A DNA stretch of 64,000 nucleotides from Colwellia psychrerythraea. Lineage in GTDB: Bacteria > Pseudomonadota > Gammaproteobacteria > Enterobacterales > Alteromonadaceae. Positions 35,081-44,074 of this stretch are shown here, piece by piece (the stretch's first letter is position 1; every line of letters begins with the position of its first letter). The stretch covers positions 420,610 to 484,609 of the forward strand of contig NZ_JQEC01000002.1 in assembly GCF_000764185.1 (NCBI RefSeq). The letters run 5' to 3'. The position numbers and the translations under genes are program-made. A model generated the notes under the pieces. The model did no database searches, was not told the DNA's origin, and saw only the letters and a program-made list of their open reading frames with translations.

Positions 35081-37255
35081 TTAAACCGCTTGTAAATTAG
35101 CGTATTCCACTACAAGCCACTTGCTACCTACAGCCTCAAAATTCACCTGAATTCTTGATTGGGCACCACTACCTTCATAGTTAAGTACTACACCTTCCCC
35201 AAACTTAGCATGTTTAACCTGCTGACCCAACTTAAACCCTGTATTTTCAAAGGTTTCAAGGGTAAAGGTATTTGAAAACTTGCCAACTTTACTCGGACGT
35301 TTTACTTGCGATTGCATACGAATTTCTTCGATGCAATCTTCAGGTAATTCACGTAAAAAACGACTCGCTTTATGGAATTTTTCCTGGCCATATAAGCGAC
35401 GACTTTCTGCATGGCATAAGTATAGCTTAACCATTGCCCTTGTCATACCGACATAACATAAACGACGTTCTTCCTCTAGACGGCCAATTTCCTCAACCGA
35501 TTGTTGCGATGGGAACATACCTTCTTCAAGACCGGCAATAAACACTAAAGGAAATTCTAAGCCTTTAGCCGAATGCATAGTCATTAACTGTACTGCGGCT
35601 TCAAACTCATCGGCCTGAGATTCACCCGATTCTAATGCCGCATGGGTTAAAAATGCGGTTAATGGTGTTTGTTCTTCAACTAATTCAGGATCGCTTTCAA
35701 AAGTTTGACAAGCGGTAACTAGCTCGTTTAAATTTTCTATACGTTGTTCAGCACGCTCACCTTTTTCAGCTTGATACATCGCTTTCAAACCACTATGGCT
35801 AATAATAAAATTCGCTTGCTGATCTAAATCTAAATTACCGGTATCATCTTCTAATTGCTCAATAAGTTGCATAAAGGCGGTAATCGTTTTAGCACCTCTG
35901 CCTTTCAATTGCTCTGCTTGCAACATTTGCTGACATGCCTGCCACATTGTTACTTCCATACCCCGAGCGGCATCTCTAACTAAAGACAAGGTTTGATTGC
36001 CTATGCCACGGGTTGGTGTATTGATAATACGCTCAAAAGCCGCATCATCATCACGGTTATTGATAAGACGCATGTAAGCAAGTGCATCTTTGACTTCCTG
36101 ACGTTCGAAGAATCGCTGACCACCATAAATACGGTAGGGTAATTGCCCTTGTAATAACGCTTCCTCAAGTAAACGTGACTGGGCATTTGAGCGATACAAA
36201 ATGGCCACTTCATCAAGCTTACCACCATCATCACGCCATTGCTTAATACGACCCGCGATAAAGCGAGCCTCATCGATTTCATTAAAAGCTGTATATATTG
36301 ATATCTTTTCGCCCGCTTCACCATCAGTCCACAATTCTTTACCCATGCGATTGCTATTATTACTGATCAATTGATTAGCTGCGTTCAAAATATTAGCGGT
36401 TGAGCGATAGTTTTGCTCAAGACGAATAGTTTTGGCTTCATCATATTCTTTTAAGAAACGCTCGATATTTTCTATTTTGGCTCCACGCCAGCCATAAATG
36501 GATTGATCGTCATCACCAACAATCATCACCTTACTGCGAGCTTTACCCAACATAGTCAGCCAAGCATATTGAATGGCATTGGTATCTTGAAACTCATCCA
36601 CCAAAATATGACCAAATCGTTGCTGATAATGATCTAATAATGCAGGGTTTTTCAACCATAATTCGTGCGCACGCAGTAATAGTTCCGCAAAATCCACTAA
36701 ACCTGATCTATCACAGGTTTCTTGGTATGCTTTATAAACTTTAACAAATAATTCTTCTGTTGGGTCAAACTGGGCATCAATATGCTGAGGACGTAATCCT
36801 TCATCTTTTTTACCATTGATGTACCAAACAAATTGTTTAGGCGGCCACTTTTTCTCATCTAGCTCTAATGAGCGAACTATGCGTTTAATTAAACGTAGCT
36901 GATCATCGCTGTCTAAGACTTGGAAACTTTGCGGTAAGTTAGCTTCTTGAAAATGCATACGTAATAAACGGTGCGCTAGACCATGAAAGGTACCAATCCA
37001 CATACCATGCGTATTGCCATTTGTTACTTGCTCAACTCGAGCACGCATTTCTGCCGCCGCTTTATTGGTAAAGGTTACCGCCAAAATACTGTGTGAAGAG
37101 GCTCCTTCTACCTGCATTAACCAAGCAATACGTTGTACTAATACTCGAGTTTTACCACTACCAGCACCTGCTAAAATAAGCATATTTTGCTTAGGGGCAG
37201 CAACAACTTCACGCTGCTTATCATTAAGAGAGTCGAGTAATTCTGAAACATCCAT
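35081..37255 (-). CDS. uvrD: DNA helicase II UvrD
   Basis: A 724-residue superfamily 1A helicase. Motifs: LNDKQREVV (Q motif), AGAGSGKTRVL (Walker A), VTFTNKAAAEM (Ia), ILVDEFQDTN (II), GDDDQSIYGWRGA (III), LEQNYRST (IV), LMTMHSAKGLEFPLVFIAGLEEG (V, in two parts) and EEERRLCYVGMTRA (VI). The C-terminal Tudor-like segment (GQQVKHAKFGEGVVLNYEG) is typical of UvrD. It acts 3'-5' in nucleotide-excision and mismatch repair. It is separated from yigB by a terminator and has its own upstream region with an SOS box at 37361-37376. Confidence 0.95.
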   Translation of the reverse strand: MDVSELLDSLNDKQREVVAAPKQNMLILAGAGSGKTRVLVQRIAWLMQVEGASSHSILAVTFTNKAAAEMRARVEQVTNGNTHGMWIGTFHGLAHRLLRMHFQEANLPQSFQVLDSDDQLRLIKRIVRSLELDEKKWPPKQFVWYINGKKDEGLRPQHIDAQFDPTEELFVKVYKAYQETCDRSGLVDFAELLLRAHELWLKNPALLDHYQQRFGHILVDEFQDTNAIQYAWLTMLGKARSKVMIVGDDDQSIYGWRGAKIENIERFLKEYDEAKTIRLEQNYRSTANILNAANQLISNNSNRMGKELWTDGEAGEKISIYTAFNEIDEARFIAGRIKQWRDDGGKLDEVAILYRSNAQSRLLEEALLQGQLPYRIYGGQRFFERQEVKDALAYMRLINNRDDDAAFERIINTPTRGIGNQTLSLVRDAARGMEVTMWQACQQMLQAEQLKGRGAKTITAFMQLIEQLEDDTGNLDLDQQANFIISHSGLKAMYQAEKGERAEQRIENLNELVTACQTFESDPELVEEQTPLTAFLTHAALESGESQADEFEAAVQLMTMHSAKGLEFPLVFIAGLEEGMFPSQQSVEEIGRLEEERRLCYVGMTRAMVKLYLCHAESRRLYGQEKFHKASRFLRELPEDCIEEIRMQSQVKRPSKVGKFSNTFTLETFENTGFKLGQQVKHAKFGEGVVLNYEGSGAQSRIQVNFEAVGSKWLVVEYANLQAV

Positions 37256-37360
37256 AGGGTTAAAGACCTTAATTGAGGTGGCATCATCTAATGCAGTAGA
37301 TAGCTGTACTAAAAAATAAGCAAAAGTATATCACTAATTAGGGTGACTTGTTATTGTGTG

Positions 37361-37376
37361 CTGTTTATTTTTACAG
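37361..37376. promoter_or_regulatory. LexA (SOS) box upstream of uvrD
   Basis: CTGT-TTATTTTT-ACAG matches the gammaproteobacterial LexA consensus CTGT-N8-ACAG exactly, with an AT-rich centre. It lies 106-121 bases upstream of the uvrD ATG. A minus-strand -10 (TATACT, 37325-37330) lies between box and gene. uvrD is a known LexA target in E. coli. Confidence 0.75.
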
Positions 37377-37453
37377 TACACCTAATCTAATCAAAATAAA
37401 TAATTGACTGGCGTTATCAATCAAAACAGTCAGTGGGTTAATGAGTCACTAAA

Positions 37454-37492
37454 AAACAAAAAAGCACGCTACTTTATCAATAGGGTGCTTTT
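37454..37492 (-). terminator. Terminator after yigB
   Basis: AAAAGCAC (37460-37467) pairs with GTGCTTTT (37485-37492). Read on the minus strand it is followed by T6, so it separates yigB transcription from uvrD. Confidence 0.75.
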
Positions 37493-37535
37493 GAATGCGA
37501 CTTATCTTAACAGCATTTACGCTACGTTTAGCGAC

Positions 37536-38297
37536 TTAAAGTGCCGTCAACTCTGTAACCTGAGCTAATTCAATATGAGGAATTTGCTGTAGTCTTTTAC
37601 CAACACCGTATTGTGGTAACCAAGCGGTTTGACAGCCAGCTTTTAACGCACCATAAATATCAGCAAAACCACAATCACCAACATGTAATAATTGCTCAGG
37701 ACGAATAGCTAACTGCTTACATACCAAAGTAAACATATCTGTTGCCGGTTTTTGCCTAAGCAAATATTCACTTTCCCCTTGAGCGGTAGGGGCTTGAAAA
37801 CCGGCATGGTAAATATGAGTAAAATAATGATCAATACCCAAGGCTTTAGTATCGACATTACCATTACTAATAGCCACTAATGGAAATTTTTTGCTTAAAG
37901 TCGCCAATAATTCATGGCTTGCTTTGGGTACCGTAAAGTCACTACGTAAGCTAATAAAATATTCTAAACCTGCTTGTGCTTCTTTTATCGACTCTTCTAC
38001 TGAAAGTTGCAACGCTAAAAAACCTAATCGATATGTCTCATAGCGAACTCTAACAACGTCATGACCAAGTTCAGGGGTTATGCTTATTGCTTGTTGACGA
38101 TATGGTGCCCAAAAACGTCGATTAAATACCTGCTTCGGTTCAATGTGAAGCTTAGGTAACAAGCTAGAAAATTTTTCAGTAAAATACTGTAGCATCTTTT
38201 TTTCAATCGCCAGCATTACTGGACGATTGTTATATAAGGTGTCATCTAAATCAAAGCTAATCGCTTTAATTTCAGTTAAACGTCGGTAAATTTGCAT
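37536..38297 (-). CDS. yigB: HAD-family phosphatase YigB-like
   Basis: A 253-residue HAD hydrolase: motif I ISFDLDDTLYNN with nucleophile Asp, motif II VAISNGN, motif III Lys near LRQKPATDMF, and motif IV HVGDCGFADIYGALKAGCQTAW. Position between the DUF484 gene and uvrD matches yigB of E. coli, whose product dephosphorylates FMN and the riboflavin-pathway intermediate. Substrate here is inferred from context. The cap region (RRFWAPYRQQA) is of the C1 type. Confidence 0.85.
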   Translation of the reverse strand: MQIYRRLTEIKAISFDLDDTLYNNRPVMLAIEKKMLQYFTEKFSSLLPKLHIEPKQVFNRRFWAPYRQQAISITPELGHDVVRVRYETYRLGFLALQLSVEESIKEAQAGLEYFISLRSDFTVPKASHELLATLSKKFPLVAISNGNVDTKALGIDHYFTHIYHAGFQAPTAQGESEYLLRQKPATDMFTLVCKQLAIRPEQLLHVGDCGFADIYGALKAGCQTAWLPQYGVGKRLQQIPHIELAQVTELTAL

Positions 38298-38380
38298 GCT
38301 TACAAACCAAGTGTTGAAGTAATAATTTAGCCATTTACTAGGTAAACAGCCGTTTAAGCTGATTAAGCAACTTTGCGTTT

Positions 38381-39094
38381 TTACAACTTAAGCTGTTGGT
38401 GTAAAAGTTTAGCAACTAGTCGTTTGAATTGATTAAGCAACAAGGTATCCATACGTGGATCAAAATGGTGGGCATCTTCACTACCAATGGCTAAAAAGCC
38501 AACTGATTGTTCATCATGTATGAGTTTAATCAATACTACAGAGCCTGAACAAGGCTGAGAGAAAATCAGTATCTGTTCACTTTCTTGCAAACGACCAAAA
38601 TAATACTCTTCATTCGTTAAGCGATTTTGCATTACGCCAGCACAGTCATTAGTCGATAAACTATGGTGACTAATCGATGAATTATCTGTAGGAACTAACC
38701 ACAATTTAAAGGCAGATAAGGATAATAACTCAGTGGTCGCTTGATGTAGGCAATCGAGCAATTCTTCTGCTGATTGACAATCTAGTAAGCGTAAATAGAG
38801 ATCGCTATAGAGCACAAATAACTGCTCATTATGATTAGCCACAGACATTAACTGGGTAATTTCATCTTCTAAACCGTGTACTTTTTGCCTAAGCAGTTGC
38901 TGTTGACGTTCTACTAAAGAAACAGTACCACGTTGCTCATCATTTAAACGCAAGCTGGTCATTAAACTGTTATTGCGATTAAAAAACTCTGGATTATCTT
39001 GCAGGTAACTTACCACTAACTCATCGGTTAGTGGTATTTCTTCACAGTTAATACTCTTTTGTACATCATTCATTTTACTAGATTCATCTTTCAT
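38381..39094 (-). CDS. DUF484 family protein
   Basis: A 237-residue DUF484 protein with the typical start DELVVSYLQDNPEFFNRNNSLM. A coiled coil (VERQQQLLRQKVHGLEDEITQL) follows, then a GAF-like domain (about 90-235). DUF484 is usually encoded between dapF and xerC. Here dapF precedes it by 37 bases, but the next gene is yigB 83 bases on, with no xerC. Function of the family is poorly defined. An alternative start is the Met eight codons in (MNDVQKS). Confidence 0.85.
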   Translation of the reverse strand: MKDESSKMNDVQKSINCEEIPLTDELVVSYLQDNPEFFNRNNSLMTSLRLNDEQRGTVSLVERQQQLLRQKVHGLEDEITQLMSVANHNEQLFVLYSDLYLRLLDCQSAEELLDCLHQATTELLSLSAFKLWLVPTDNSSISHHSLSTNDCAGVMQNRLTNEEYYFGRLQESEQILIFSQPCSGSVVLIKLIHDEQSVGFLAIGSEDAHHFDPRMDTLLLNQFKRLVAKLLHQQLKL

Positions 39095-39131
39095 TGGAGG
39101 CCATCACTAATAGGATAAGGAGAGTAGCGGC

Positions 39132-39962
39132 TTAAATAGATAATTGACCATCAAATACGTGTGTTGCCGGTCCTGACATTTTTACAGGGTGACCTGGTCC
39201 TTGCCAAAATATGCGTAATTTACCGCCTGGTAGCTCTACGGTTACTTGTTTAGCTAATTTTTTCTGCATATAGCCAACAACAACTGCCGCACAAGCACCA
39301 CTACCACAAGCCAAGGTTTCTGCTGCGCCACGTTCATAAACTCTTAATTTAATATAATTAGGTGAGATTATTTCCATAAAACCAACATTAGCGTCTTTTG
39401 GAAAACGCTCATGGGTTGACAATTCTTGGCCCAATGATTCAACTTGTGCCTCAAGGACATTGTCCACGGTAACAACACAATGTGGGTTACCCATTGACAC
39501 AGCACCACATAAAACGGTTTCACTTTCACTGCGTAGAATATATGTACCTTCCATTTTTTGCGCATTAAAAGGAATTTTATTTGGCTCAAATTGTGGCACT
39601 GGCATGGTCACTGAAATATTACCATCACGCTCAATGTGTAAATTCATCTTGCCTGTACTAGTAGAGACTTTAATCTTATGTTTATTACACAAACCTTTCA
39701 TGCGGACAAACTTGGCAAAACAACGAGCGCCATTACCACACTGCCCCACTTCACTACCATCGGCATTATAAATGCGATAATGAAAGTCTAAATCTGGGTC
39801 ATAAGGCGGTTCAACCACTAATAACTGGTCGAAACCAACACCAAAATTTCTGTCGGCAAATTTAGTAATTTGTTCAGGCGATAAAAAAACATTCTGCGTG
39901 ACATTATCAAGCACTAAAAAATCATTACCTAAACCATGCATTTTGGAAAAATTAACTAGCAT
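39132..39962 (-). CDS. dapF: Diaminopimelate epimerase
   Basis: A 276-residue DapF with both active-site cysteines: Cys75 in [16 protein letters not shown] and Cys219 in [16 protein letters not shown]. The start [19 protein letters not shown] is diagnostic. It interconverts LL- and meso-diaminopimelate for lysine and peptidoglycan synthesis in the cytoplasm. It is six bases downstream of the lipoprotein gene and 37 bases upstream of DUF484, so one transcript is likely. Confidence 0.96.
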   Translation of the reverse strand: MLVNFSKMHGLGNDFLVLDNVTQNVFLSPEQITKFADRNFGVGFDQLLVVEPPYDPDLDFHYRIYNADGSEVGQCGNGARCFAKFVRMKGLCNKHKIKVSTSTGKMNLHIERDGNISVTMPVPQFEPNKIPFNAQKMEGTYILRSESETVLCGAVSMGNPHCVVTVDNVLEAQVESLGQELSTHERFPKDANVGFMEIISPNYIKLRVYERGAAETLACGSGACAAVVVGYMQKKLAKQVTVELPGGKLRIFWQGPGHPVKMSGPATHVFDGQLSI

Positions 39963-39968
39963 TAATGG

Positions 39969-40304
39969 TTACTCTTTAATAGCATCTGTTGATTGCTTAG
40001 CTGATGGAGTAGTTGATTGCTCAATGGCTTGTGGAACAGCTTCTTGCTGCTCTACTTCATCAGGTGTAGTTGCTGACTTTTGCTGTGACTCAGCACTTTT
40101 ATTAACATCACTTTCTTGGCTGTCTTCGCCGGACTCAGTAACTTTATTTTCTTCGCTAACAACTGGCTCTGGAGTTTCATATAAATCACCTTTAATACCA
40201 CAAGCAGATAGCAAAATAGTTGCAAAAAATGCCAGTAAAGTCGATTTAAACTTAAATTCTTGATGTAACTTTTGTTGTAGGTATCGGAGTCTTTTGCTAC
40301 GCAT
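39969..40304 (-). CDS. LptM/YifL-like small lipoprotein
   Basis: A 111-residue lipoprotein: basic N-terminus, hydrophobic stretch and lipobox LLSAC, then GIKGDLYETP. The last segment matches the C-G-[LI]-K-G-x-L-Y signature of LptM (YifL), a small protein that helps the LPS translocon LptDE mature at the outer membrane. The gene precedes dapF as in E. coli. Unlike the short E. coli protein, it has a tail of about 70 residues rich in Glu, Ser, Gln and Thr, probably disordered. The role is inferred from signature and position. Confidence 0.75.
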   Translation of the reverse strand: MRSKRLRYLQQKLHQEFKFKSTLLAFFATILLSACGIKGDLYETPEPVVSEENKVTESGEDSQESDVNKSAESQQKSATTPDEVEQQEAVPQAIEQSTTPSAKQSTDAIKE

Positions 40305-40419
40305 GATGGTTTTTTGCCATGAAAGTCGTTTAAATCAAGCTTTTTAGCGTAACTTAACCGCTCTGTATCTATATTTATTTTGTCTGATTGCTATTATACT
40401 CACATGCTTATCAACATTT

Positions 40420-40493
40420 ATACCAATTCTAATAAGTTTATTCTCGCTACGCTGACAGGCTCTGAGAGGCGACGAACTAAAGAGACTTGGTGT
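40420..40493. mobile_element. Short relative C of the MITE-like element
   Basis: The left end ATACCAATTCTAATAAGTT (40420-40438) resembles element A's left end, and AACTAAAGAGACTTGGTGT (40475-40493) resembles its right end (14 of 19). About 36 bases lie between, so this looks like an internally deleted copy. It sits in the cyaY/lipoprotein divergent region. Confidence 0.45.
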
Positions 40494-40534
40494 GTTACTC
40501 ACTTAGACTAATAATGATATTTAAAGGATAGGCA

Positions 40535-40855
40535 ATGAACGATAGCCAATACAACTTGATCGCTGATGAACTTCTTCTTGCGATAGAAGAAGCGATTGAA
40601 GACTCTGGTGTCGACATAGATTACGAAGGCGTTGGCGGATTATTAACGCTGACCTTTTTAAATACCAGCAAAGTGATCATAAACAAACAAGCTCCTTTAC
40701 ATGAAATATGGGTAGCAACAAAATTCAACGGTCACCACTTTACCTTTAACAACGATAGTTGGCTAGATAAGCGCAGTGGCGACGAATTTTGGCAGTTTTT
40801 ATCAAATGCTGTAAGCAAGCAAGCTGAAGTTGAATTAACACTTTCCGCACAGTAA
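40535..40855 (+). CDS. cyaY: Frataxin-like iron-binding protein CyaY
   Basis: A 106-residue bacterial frataxin: an acidic first helix (LLLAIEEAIEDSGVDIDYE), then the conserved beta-sheet (LTLTFLNTSKVIINKQAPLHEIWVATK) and the final helix (RSGDEFWQFLSNAVS). CyaY binds iron and modulates IscS-dependent Fe-S cluster assembly in the cytoplasm. It is divergent from the lipoprotein/dapF group and 60 bases upstream of hemC. AAAGGA at 40524-40529 precedes the start. Confidence 0.93.
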   Translation: MNDSQYNLIADELLLAIEEAIEDSGVDIDYEGVGGLLTLTFLNTSKVIINKQAPLHEIWVATKFNGHHFTFNNDSWLDKRSGDEFWQFLSNAVSKQAEVELTLSAQ

Positions 40856-40915
40856 TACCCTTAAGGTTCATTAAGGATCTGATTGGTATAACCACTATAA
40901 ATTTGGATAAATCGA

Positions 40916-41869
40916 ATGAATAACACCACAGTACGAATTGCCACCCGTAAAAGCGCCCTCGCTTTATGGCAGGCAGAATATGTTAAAGCACAACTTGAAC
41001 ATTTTCATGATGGCATTAACGTCGAATTAGTGCCTATGACAACCAAAGGCGATATTATTTTAGACACGCCTTTAGCCAAAGTTGGTGGCAAAGGTTTATT
41101 TGTTAAAGAACTTGAAGTAGCTATGCTTGAAGATCGTGCTGATATTGCTGTTCATTCAATGAAAGATGTACCGGTAGATTTTCCTGAAGGCTTAGGCTTA
41201 GAAGTGATTTGTCCTCGTGAAGACCCCCGTGATGCGTTTGTTTCTAATTCCATAAAATCACTAACCGATTTACCAGAAGGCGCAATAGTAGGTACCTCTA
41301 GCTTACGTCGTCAATGCCAATTAAAAGCAAGCCGCCCAGATTTAGACATTCGTGATTTACGTGGCAATGTCAATACTCGCTTAAGAAAGTTAGATGAAGG
41401 CCAATACGACGCCATTATCTTAGCAGCTGCAGGTTTAATTCGTTTAGAAATGCGTGCACGCATTGCCCAGTTTATCGAACCAGAAGAAATGTTACCGGCA
41501 AATGGCCAAGGTGCTGTTGGCATTGAATGTCGTAACGATGATGCAACTATTAAAGCCTTATTAGCGCCATTAGAGTGTAGTACTACTCGTATTCGCGTAT
41601 TAGCAGAACGTGCGATGAATAAAGCCCTTGAGGGTGGTTGTCAGGTTCCTATTGGTAGCTACGGTGTTATTTCTGCTGATGGTAAAGAAATCCACTTACG
41701 TGGTTTAGTTGGTGCTGTTGACGGTAGTCAAATGATCGAAAGTGAAATCACCGGCCCAGTTGAGCAAGCCGAAGATCTTGGCAATAAACTCGCACAAGAG
41801 TTACTGAGCCGCGGCGCAGATAAAATTTTACAGCAAGTTTATTCAGAAAATAATGACGAAAACAGCTAA
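40916..41869 (+). CDS. hemC: Porphobilinogen deaminase (hydroxymethylbilane synthase)
   Basis: A 317-residue Hem[19 protein letters not shown] at the start, [14 protein letters not shown] in the active site, [11 protein letters not shown], and Cys242 in [14 protein letters not shown], which holds the dipyrromethane cofactor. It joins four porphobilinogens into hydroxymethylbilane for haem synthesis. First gene of hemC-hemD-hemX-hemY; the hemD frame overlaps its end by 17 bases. Confidence 0.96.
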   Translation: MNNTTVRIATRKSALALWQAEYVKAQLEHFHDGINVELVPMTTKGDIILDTPLAKVGGKGLFVKELEVAMLEDRADIAVHSMKDVPVDFPEGLGLEVICPREDPRDAFVSNSIKSLTDLPEGAIVGTSSLRRQCQLKASRPDLDIRDLRGNVNTRLRKLDEGQYDAIILAAAGLIRLEMRARIAQFIEPEEMLPANGQGAVGIECRNDDATIKALLAPLECSTTRIRVLAERAMNKALEGGCQVPIGSYGVISADGKEIHLRGLVGAVDGSQMIESEITGPVEQAEDLGNKLAQELLSRGADKILQQVYSENNDENS

Positions 41870-42695
41870 AGCTAATGAAAATATGTCTCAAGTAGCAAAA
41901 CTTGAGACATCTACAAATGAGCAGAATTTACTTATGCCAGGTAAACCACTCGGGGTTTTGATCACCAGGCCCAAAGCTAAAGCTCAACAGCTTGCCGTGT
42001 TACTAAATCAACAAGGCATAGCCAATACTAGCCAAGCCCTCTTCGACTATCAAAATAATGCCAGCGCTGCCAACATCAACACTGCACTAAAACATGCTGA
42101 TTTACTTATCTTTGTTAGTGTTGCGGCTGTTGAATTTACCCATGCTAATTCCCCACTCAATGAAAATCCTAAGCACACTTATTTTGCTGTTGGTAATACC
42201 ACCAAGCAGGCTTTACATGTTATCGGCATAATCGAAGTCTCTGCGCCACCTTCACAACATGAACACAGTGAAGGTTTACTTAACTTGCCACAATTAACCG
42301 ATGTAAGTGGCAAAAGAGTCGTCATATTTCGCGGTAATGGCGGACGAGAACATATCGCTAGTAGTTTAAAAAAACGCGGTGCTGAAGTTCGCTATATCGA
42401 AAGTTACCAACGTGTATGGCGAACATTACCGATAAATATTGCCCAGCAATGGCGAGCACAACAAATTAACTGTATTGTCGTTACCAGTAACGATATATTA
42501 TTAGCATTAGTAAAGTGCCTGAGCATTACCACAAAAAACACCGATAATTATTGGCAATCGCAATGTTTGTGGGTGGTAGTTAGTGAGCGTATCGAAAAGA
42601 ATGCCAAAGCTTTAGGTTTAACACGGGTAATTAATACCCACAGTGCTAACTCTCAAATACTCTGTGATAGCTTGCAAGCACTCACTTGTTTGTAA
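41853..42695 (+). CDS. hemD: Uroporphyrinogen-III synthase
   Basis: A HemD-type two-lobed protein following hemC. It has [18 protein letters not shown] at the start of lobe 1, [53 protein letters not shown] at the hinge (in two parts), and [15 protein letters not shown]. It cyclises hydroxymethylbilane with ring-D inversion. HemD is poorly conserved, so identity rests partly on position. The start is unclear: ATGs at 41853, 41883 and 41934 are in frame. The first overlaps hemC and adds about 27 unconserved residues. Confidence 0.88.
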   Translation: MTKTAKANENMSQVAKLETSTNEQNLLMPGKPLGVLITRPKAKAQQLAVLLNQQGIANTSQALFDYQNNASAANINTALKHADLLIFVSVAAVEFTHANSPLNENPKHTYFAVGNTTKQALHVIGIIEVSAPPSQHEHSEGLLNLPQLTDVSGKRVVIFRGNGGREHIASSLKKRGAEVRYIESYQRVWRTLPINIAQQWRAQQINCIVVTSNDILLALVKCLSITTKNTDNYWQSQCLWVVVSERIEKNAKALGLTRVINTHSANSQILCDSLQALTCL

Positions 42696-42727
42696 ACATC
42701 AAGTCAATAACGATGGAATATAGAATT

Positions 42728-44074
42728 ATGTCGGACAACGAAGTCTCTAAAAGTAATTTATCGGATAATAGCGACGCCGAGAAAAAAGAGGCCGCTACAT
42801 TATCACCGGGCAGTAATGCTAAAACAATAGCTGCAAAAGCTGAGCAGACAAGGGCCCCTACCAGCACGGTAACTAAAAAAGTACCGCCATCGAGCACTCA
42901 AGTAGCCACTAAAAAGTCATCAAATAAAACCTCAACTATAGCAATAGTACTTGCCTCAGTGAGTATTTTCGCCTCTATTGGTCATTATATTTGGCAACAG
43001 CAACAAACCAGCGCTCAACTTATAACACTGAGCCAGAAAAACCAGCAAGCGATACAACAAGGACAAGCTCAACTGAAGATCAGCTTAACTAATGAATTTA
43101 ATAGTCAATTACAGCAGCAGCACAAAAACACTAACCTATCGCAACAAAGCGCTAAAAAAGCACATCGGGATAGTGATGCCCAAATACAGCAATTATCAAC
43201 TCAAATAAATAAATTAGAACAGCAAATTAGTCTACGCCAACCTAGTGATTGGTTAATTCATGAAGCTGACTATCTTATTCGCGTTGCCGCTCGTACTATG
43301 TGGCTGGAACGTGATACTAAAGCAGCAATCAGTTTATTACGTGAAGCCGATAATCGCCTGAAAGCATTAGAACAGCCAAAATTTTTGCCTATACGAGCAT
43401 TGGTTAATGAAGACATTGAAACCTTAGCATTAATGCCAACCTTAAATAATCAAGAAGCTATTCTGACCTTGATGGCACTGAACAAGCAGGTGCCAAGTTT
43501 AACATTAGCCAAGGTAAACTTGGCCGAAGCACTTGATGACAGTAAAGAAGACTTTGTCCTGTCTGAGGATATAGGTGATTGGCAAAAAAACCTAGCGAAA
43601 ACTTGGCAGAAGTTTCTTAACGACTTCATTACTGTTCGCCGAAGAGCTGGCATGGTTGAGCCTTTAATGACACCTGTTCAGCAACAACATTTACAGCAGA
43701 ATTTAAGTCTAAAAGTACAACTGGTTCAATGGGCCGCCAGCGAACAAAAAGCTGAAATTTACCAACAAACCTTGCTTGATATTCAACAATGGTTAAATGA
43801 GTTCTTTGATATGGACTTAGCCATAAATCAAAAATTCTATAATTCAATAGAACAACTCAAGCAGAAAACCATCCATTATGACTACCCTAGCGATTTACGT
43901 TCATTAACGGCAATAAAACAGTTGTTACAAGAAACTCGACAAGGGACACAGCCACAAAGCCGCTCGCCGAAAAGTAAGACAACAACACAGATTGAACAAG
44001 CAACTGACAAAAAGCCTACAACAGGTAATATCCCAAAACCTGAGAGTGAAAAAGTGAGCGGAGGTCAGCTATGA
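42728..44074 (+). CDS. hemX: HemX-like inner-membrane protein
   Basis: About 448 residues: a Lys/Ser/Thr-rich cytoplasmic N-terminus, one membrane helix (TIAIVLASVSIFASIGHYIW), a long Gln-rich coiled coil (QLSTQINKLEQQIS), then a conserved helical domain (DWLIHEADYLIRVAARTMWLERD, AISLLREADNRLK). This is the HemX layout. Despite the name, a methyltransferase role is not supported for this type; function is unsettled. The longest frame starts with TTG at 42686 inside the hemD 3' end. ATG 42728 (MSDNEVSKS) is preferred, and ATG 42713 is possible. Its stop overlaps the hemY start (ATGA). Confidence 0.85.
   Translation: MSDNEVSKSNLSDNSDAEKKEAATLSPGSNAKTIAAKAEQTRAPTSTVTKKVPPSSTQVATKKSSNKTSTIAIVLASVSIFASIGHYIWQQQQTSAQLITLSQKNQQAIQQGQAQLKISLTNEFNSQLQQQHKNTNLSQQSAKKAHRDSDAQIQQLSTQINKLEQQISLRQPSDWLIHEADYLIRVAARTMWLERDTKAAISLLREADNRLKALEQPKFLPIRALVNEDIETLALMPTLNNQEAILTLMALNKQVPSLTLAKVNLAEALDDSKEDFVLSEDIGDWQKNLAKTWQKFLNDFITVRRRAGMVEPLMTPVQQQHLQQNLSLKVQLVQWAASEQKAEIYQQTLLDIQQWLNEFFDMDLAINQKFYNSIEQLKQKTIHYDYPSDLRSLTAIKQLLQETRQGTQPQSRSPKSKTTTQIEQATDKKPTTGNIPKPESEKVSGGQL

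Noticed and set aside
37295..37325. Second LexA-like site (CTGTAC followed by an A-run) closer to uvrD
   Set aside because: The right half ACAG is absent; only the site at 37361-37376 matches the consensus.
42686..42727. TTG start for hemX inside the hemD 3' end
   Set aside because: The added residues have no counterpart in HemX and the codon lacks a ribosome site; the ATG at 42728 begins a typical polar N-terminus.
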